The notes under the pieces were generated by a model. It ran no database searches and was not told the DNA's origin. It saw only the letters and a program-made list of their open reading frames with translations. Shown here piece after piece: positions 60,836 through 64,000 of a DNA stretch of 64,000 nucleotides (the first letter of the stretch is position 1; each line of letters opens with the position of its first letter). Source of the DNA: Bradyrhizobium sp. Arg816 (GTDB lineage: Bacteria > Pseudomonadota > Alphaproteobacteria > Rhizobiales > Xanthobacteraceae); assembly GCF_029989365.1 (NCBI RefSeq), contig NZ_JAPRAQ010000013.1, positions 124,001 to 188,000 of the forward strand, written 5' to 3'. Made by a program: the position numbers and the translations under genes.

Positions 60836-61885
60836 TCAGTTCGCGGTCAGCACGACCTTGACGCTCTGCGAGCGGTCGAGCGCCAGCCGCAGTGCGTCCG
60901 GCGCGGTCGACAGCGGCCGCTCGGCGGTGACCAGCGACAGCACGTCGACGCTGCCCGAGCCGATCAACTCCACCGCGGTCATGAACTCGAAGCCGAAGCG
61001 GAACGAGCCGCGCAGGTCGATCTCCTTGGCCATCACCGCATTCGACGGCGTCGGAATCTGGCCGCCCGGCAGGTTGCCGATCTGCACCACAATGCCGCCG
61101 CGCCTGACGATGCCGATCGCGCTCGCAAGGCCCGCGGCGGTGCCCGAGACCTCGAACGCGACATCGTAAGGACGCGATGCGGCTTGTGCCTTCAGTCCTT
61201 CCTCGCCGCCCGAGACGTTCTCGACATGCGAAGCGCCGAGCCGGGTCGCAAAGGCGAGCGGCGCCGGCGCGATGTCGGCGACCGTGACGTCGGCCATGCC
61301 GGCGCGGTGTGCGGCGAGCATGGTCAAAAGCCCGATCGGGCCGGCACCGAAGATGATGCCGCGCTTGCCCTCGATGTTGCCGGCGCGCGCGACCGCGTGC
61401 AGGCAGACCGCCAGCGGCTCGGCCAGCGCCGCGGCCTGATAGGAGACATGGTCGGGGATCTTCACGCATTGCGCGGGGATCGCGTCGAAATAATTGGCGA
61501 AACCGCCCTGCATGTGCGGCGTCTTCGAGGCCGAGCCCATGAAGTAGATGTTCTCGCAGAGGTTCGGCCGGCCCTCGCGGCAGGCGACGCAATGGCCGCA
61601 CCAGCGCGATGGATTGACGGCGACACGGTCGCCGACCTTGAGGTTCGCTGCGGAACCGGAGATCTCCACGACTTCGCCGGAGATCTCGTGGCCGAGCACC
61701 AGCGGCGACTTCACGACAAAATCGCCGGTCCGGGCATGACGGAAATAGTGCATGTCGGAGCCGCAGATGCCGCCGGCGCCGAAGCGGATGCGCACCATGC
61801 CGGAAGCCAACTTGTCGAGCGGATGCTCGATCATGCGCAGATCTTCGGGGCCGAACAGGGTTGCGGCGAGAGCGGTGGAGGTCAT
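60836..61885 (-). CDS. zinc-dependent alcohol dehydrogenase, L-idonate 5-dehydrogenase-like
   Basis: 349-aa medium-chain dehydrogenase. Catalytic zinc ligands in GGICGSDMHYFRH (Cys about 41) and LGHEISGEVVE (His/Glu about 64-65); structural zinc in RWCGHCVACREGRPNLCE (four Cys, about 94-111). NAD motif FGAGPIGLLT (about 179-188). IdnD/sorbitol dehydrogenase subgroup. With uxuA it may interconvert fructuronate and mannonate, or oxidise a related sugar acid. Its start overlaps the dctM stop (ATGA). Confidence 0.9.
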   Translation of the reverse strand: MTSTALAATLFGPEDLRMIEHPLDKLASGMVRIRFGAGGICGSDMHYFRHARTGDFVVKSPLVLGHEISGEVVEISGSAANLKVGDRVAVNPSRWCGHCVACREGRPNLCENIYFMGSASKTPHMQGGFANYFDAIPAQCVKIPDHVSYQAAALAEPLAVCLHAVARAGNIEGKRGIIFGAGPIGLLTMLAAHRAGMADVTVADIAPAPLAFATRLGASHVENVSGGEEGLKAQAASRPYDVAFEVSGTAAGLASAIGIVRRGGIVVQIGNLPGGQIPTPSNAVMAKEIDLRGSFRFGFEFMTAVELIGSGSVDVLSLVTAERPLSTAPDALRLALDRSQSVKVVLTAN

Positions 61886-63288
61886 TTGGAGAGTCCCATG
61901 TATTTAGGCAGCCAGAGGGTCAGTTCGGGAATGTAGGTGATCGCGATCAGCGCGACCATCAGCGGCACCAGCCAGGGCAGGATCGCGACCGTCGTGCGCT
62001 CGACCGAGAGCTTGGCCACGCGGGCGAGCACGAACAGCACCATGCCGAGCGGCGGATGCAACAGGCCGATCATCAGGTTGAGCGTCATGATCAGGCCGAA
62101 ATGGATCGGATCGATGCCGAGCTTGAGCACGATCGGCAGCAGGATCGGCACCAGGATGGTGATCGCCGCCGTGGTGTCGATGAAGCAGCCGACGAACAGG
62201 ATCAGGACGTTGGCGAGCGCCAGGAACACCCATTTGTTGTGGGTGATGCTGAGCATCCAGTCCGAGAGCATTTGGGCTGCCTGCGACACCGTCAGCAGCC
62301 AGGCGAAGATCGAGGCTGCCGTGACGATGAACAGCACCGAGGCCGTGGTCTCGATGGTGTCGAAGGTCGCCTTCGCCACCGTCTTCAAGGTCATGGTGCG
62401 GTAGCGGACGAGGCCGAGGAACAGCGACCAGATCACGGCGGCGACCGCGGCCTCGGTCGGCGTGAACCAGCCGAGCGTCATGCCGCCGATCAGGATCACC
62501 GGCGCCATCAGCGCCATCACCGCCGAGAAGTCGAAGTACCAGTCGATCGCGAGCAGCGCGCCGAGGCCGATGACAACGGCCATGTTGGTCGACATGCCGG
62601 CCAGCACCATCAGCCAGATCGCGAGCGGGAAAGCCAGCACGATGGCGATCTCGAGGCCGGCCGAGCCGAGCTGCGGCCAGGAGAACGGCGTATCGCTGCC
62701 CCATTTGTTCTTGTGCGCGAAGTAGGTGACCGTCGCCATCATCAGCAGCGTCATGACGATGCCGGGAATGACGCCGCCGAGAAACAGCGCGCCGATCGAG
62801 ACGTTCGCCATCATGCCGTAGATCACGAAGGGCAGCGACGGCGGGATGATGGGACCGAGCGTGGCGGACGCCGCGGTGACGCCGACGGAGAACTCGGTGG
62901 AATAGCCGTGGTCCTTCATCGCCTTGATCTCGATGGTGCCGAGACCGGCGGCGTCCGCGATCGCCGTGCCGGACATGCCGGAGAAGATCACCGAGCCGAT
63001 GATGTTGACGTGACCGAGGCCGCCGCGCATCCAGCCGACCAGCGCGACCGCGAATTTGTAGATGCGGCCGGTCACGCCGGCGATGTTCATGAGATTGCCG
63101 GCCAGAATGAAGAACGGCACCGCGAGCAGCGGAAAGCTCTCGACGCCGGCGATCATGCGCTGCGCCAGCGTGACATCGGGCGTCACGCCGCTGACCAGGA
63201 TGTAGAGCAGCGACGACGCGGCCATGGCAATCGCCACGGGAACGCCGAGCAGCATCAGGACGAGGAAGCCTCCAAGCAACAGCAACAT
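61882..63288 (-). CDS. dctM: TRAP transporter large membrane subunit DctM (sugar-acid locus)
   Basis: 468 aa from ATG 63288, with GAGGGG 7 nt upstream; a longer frame would overlap dctQ. About 12 hydrophobic segments with GVPVAIAMAASSLLYILVSG at the start, IFSGMSGTAIADAAGLGTIE (about 106-125) and HPPLGMVLFV near 420. Longer than the DctM at 13573, chiefly in the middle. Cotranscribed with dctQ, Zn-dehydrogenase and uxuA, so the substrate is probably a sugar acid. Confidence 0.94.
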   Translation of the reverse strand: MLLLLGGFLVLMLLGVPVAIAMAASSLLYILVSGVTPDVTLAQRMIAGVESFPLLAVPFFILAGNLMNIAGVTGRIYKFAVALVGWMRGGLGHVNIIGSVIFSGMSGTAIADAAGLGTIEIKAMKDHGYSTEFSVGVTAASATLGPIIPPSLPFVIYGMMANVSIGALFLGGVIPGIVMTLLMMATVTYFAHKNKWGSDTPFSWPQLGSAGLEIAIVLAFPLAIWLMVLAGMSTNMAVVIGLGALLAIDWYFDFSAVMALMAPVILIGGMTLGWFTPTEAAVAAVIWSLFLGLVRYRTMTLKTVAKATFDTIETTASVLFIVTAASIFAWLLTVSQAAQMLSDWMLSITHNKWVFLALANVLILFVGCFIDTTAAITILVPILLPIVLKLGIDPIHFGLIMTLNLMIGLLHPPLGMVLFVLARVAKLSVERTTVAILPWLVPLMVALIAITYIPELTLWLPKYMGLSK

Positions 63289-63292
63289 AACT

Positions 63293-63871
63293 TTACCCCT
63301 CAAAACCGTCGTAGGCGCCGGGACGTTCGAGGATCGAATAGCCCTGTCGCAGATGTTGGATGGCCACCTGCACCGAGCGCACGAACATCAGCACGAAGCC
63401 CGCCAGCACAGCGTAATAGACGTAGTCCTTGGGCAGATTGATCGTGGTCATCGATTCATCGCCGATGATCTGGATATAGACCCAGACCAGCTTGATGGCG
63501 TAGCCGAAGAAGGCGATCCGGATCAGGTCGATCGCCGTGGACAGCCCGCGCGCCACGATGTGCGGCAGATAGCGGTAGATCAGGTCGACCTGGATGTGCC
63601 GCGACAGCCGCACGCACATCGAGGAGCCGATGAAGACCACGCCGATCAGGCAGTAGGTCGCGATCTCCTCGGTCCAGGCATAGCTGTCGTTGAGGACGTA
63701 ACGGGTGAAGAACTGGAGGAAGACGGCAAGCGCCATGACCCAGAAGATCACCAGCGCCACCCAGTCCTCGAAAGCGTAGACGCCGAGATCGACCTTCGGC
63801 ACCGCCTCTTCCTCGAATGTGTGGGCGATCTCGTCTCCGGTGATCTGCCGGTGTATTTCGGCGGTGGACAT
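63293..63871 (-). CDS. dctQ: TRAP transporter small membrane subunit DctQ (sugar-acid locus)
   Basis: 192 aa. ATG 63871 has GAGGAG 7 nt upstream and is preferred over one 15 bp earlier. An acidic cytoplasmic N-terminus is followed by four helices; the family feature FFTRYVLNDSYAWTEEIATY is at about 55-74. The matching dctP is not in the window and would be expected beyond the right edge, unless the repeat at the edge ends the operon. Confidence 0.92.
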   Translation of the reverse strand: MSTAEIHRQITGDEIAHTFEEEAVPKVDLGVYAFEDWVALVIFWVMALAVFLQFFTRYVLNDSYAWTEEIATYCLIGVVFIGSSMCVRLSRHIQVDLIYRYLPHIVARGLSTAIDLIRIAFFGYAIKLVWVYIQIIGDESMTTINLPKDYVYYAVLAGFVLMFVRSVQVAIQHLRQGYSILERPGAYDGFEG

Positions 63872-63968
63872 GGGAGTACTCCTCAAACTTGCGGCACGTC
63901 GTTCCGGGATGGTGCGTTAGCACCAGACCCGGAACCTCGAGATAGTTCTACTGCGTCAACCTCGCTCC

Positions 63969-63987
63969 GCTCCTCATCCTGAGGAGC
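63969..63987. repeat. dispersed repeat hairpin at the window edge
   Basis: GCTCCTCA-TCC-TGAGGAGC, a perfect hairpin in the 3'-most intergenic sequence. The element (CTCATCCTGAGGAGC followed by GCGAAGC) is another dispersed repeat type of this bacterial group, and is cut by the window end. Confidence 0.6.
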
Positions 63988-64000
63988 TTGCGAAGCAAGC

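Overview
The window reads as chromosome of a GC-rich alphaproteobacterium, most likely Bradyrhizobium or a close relative. The reasons are the codon use, the density of transport and catabolic operons with IclR, GntR, TetR, LacI and LysR regulators, TRAP and ABC importers, and dispersed intergenic inverted repeats of the kind I associate with that group. No tRNA, rRNA, integrase, transposase or CRISPR array was recognised. The taxonomic call is inference from gene content.

Layout. 1-4720 (minus) is a kdp potassium-pump operon: kdpC (cut by the window edge), kdpB, kdpA, kdpF and two further tiny hydrophobic ORFs. 5237-8677 (plus) holds small, mostly uncharacterised proteins, several membrane-spanning, plus a DapA-like protein that has lost its Schiff-base lysine. 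Four copies of a 17-bp motif, CTTTATG-N3-TTCCTAT, lie upstream of kdp and of three operons in this block, in the orientation of the genes. Its layout resembles the E. coli KdpE operator as I remember it, so the block may be one potassium- or osmotic-responsive regulon. This is the most interesting signal in the window.

8836-11075 holds upp and an acyl-CoA-synthetase-like gene. 11106-20038 is a divergent locus: TRAP importer, acyl-CoA dehydrogenase and Cat1-type CoA-transferase on minus; CaiB CoA-transferase, MaoC hydratase, CitE lyase and IclR regulator on plus. Together they look like a C5-dicarboxylate (itaconate/mesaconate/citramalate type) CoA pathway. 20049-27771 holds a Gly/Pro-rich exported protein, a GH79 heparanase-like hydrolase, an MHS transporter and an SBP/FAD-oxidoreductase/IclR operon. 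27778-34117 is a LacI-controlled ABC sugar locus with an unusual ADP-ribosylglycohydrolase-family fusion protein. 34123-42921 combines SDR, split ThDP decarboxylase, GntR, racemase, DadA-type oxidase, ThDP enzyme, 2-hydroxyacid dehydrogenase and an orphan SBP, with a relic of an aminotransferase gene.

43035-51151 holds a phosphoesterase, a GMC oxidoreductase, a TetR/NmrA pair around two palindromes, a carboxylesterase/MHS transporter pair and a second TetR. 51297-58344 is a spermidine/putrescine-type ABC importer operon with a PuuB-like oxidase and a HAD protein, facing a LysR regulator. 58365-63871 holds an FMN alpha-hydroxyacid dehydrogenase and a sugar-acid operon (TRAP QM, Zn-dehydrogenase, UxuA). 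Most operons pair import of a small acid, amine or sugar with its first oxidation or CoA-activation steps.
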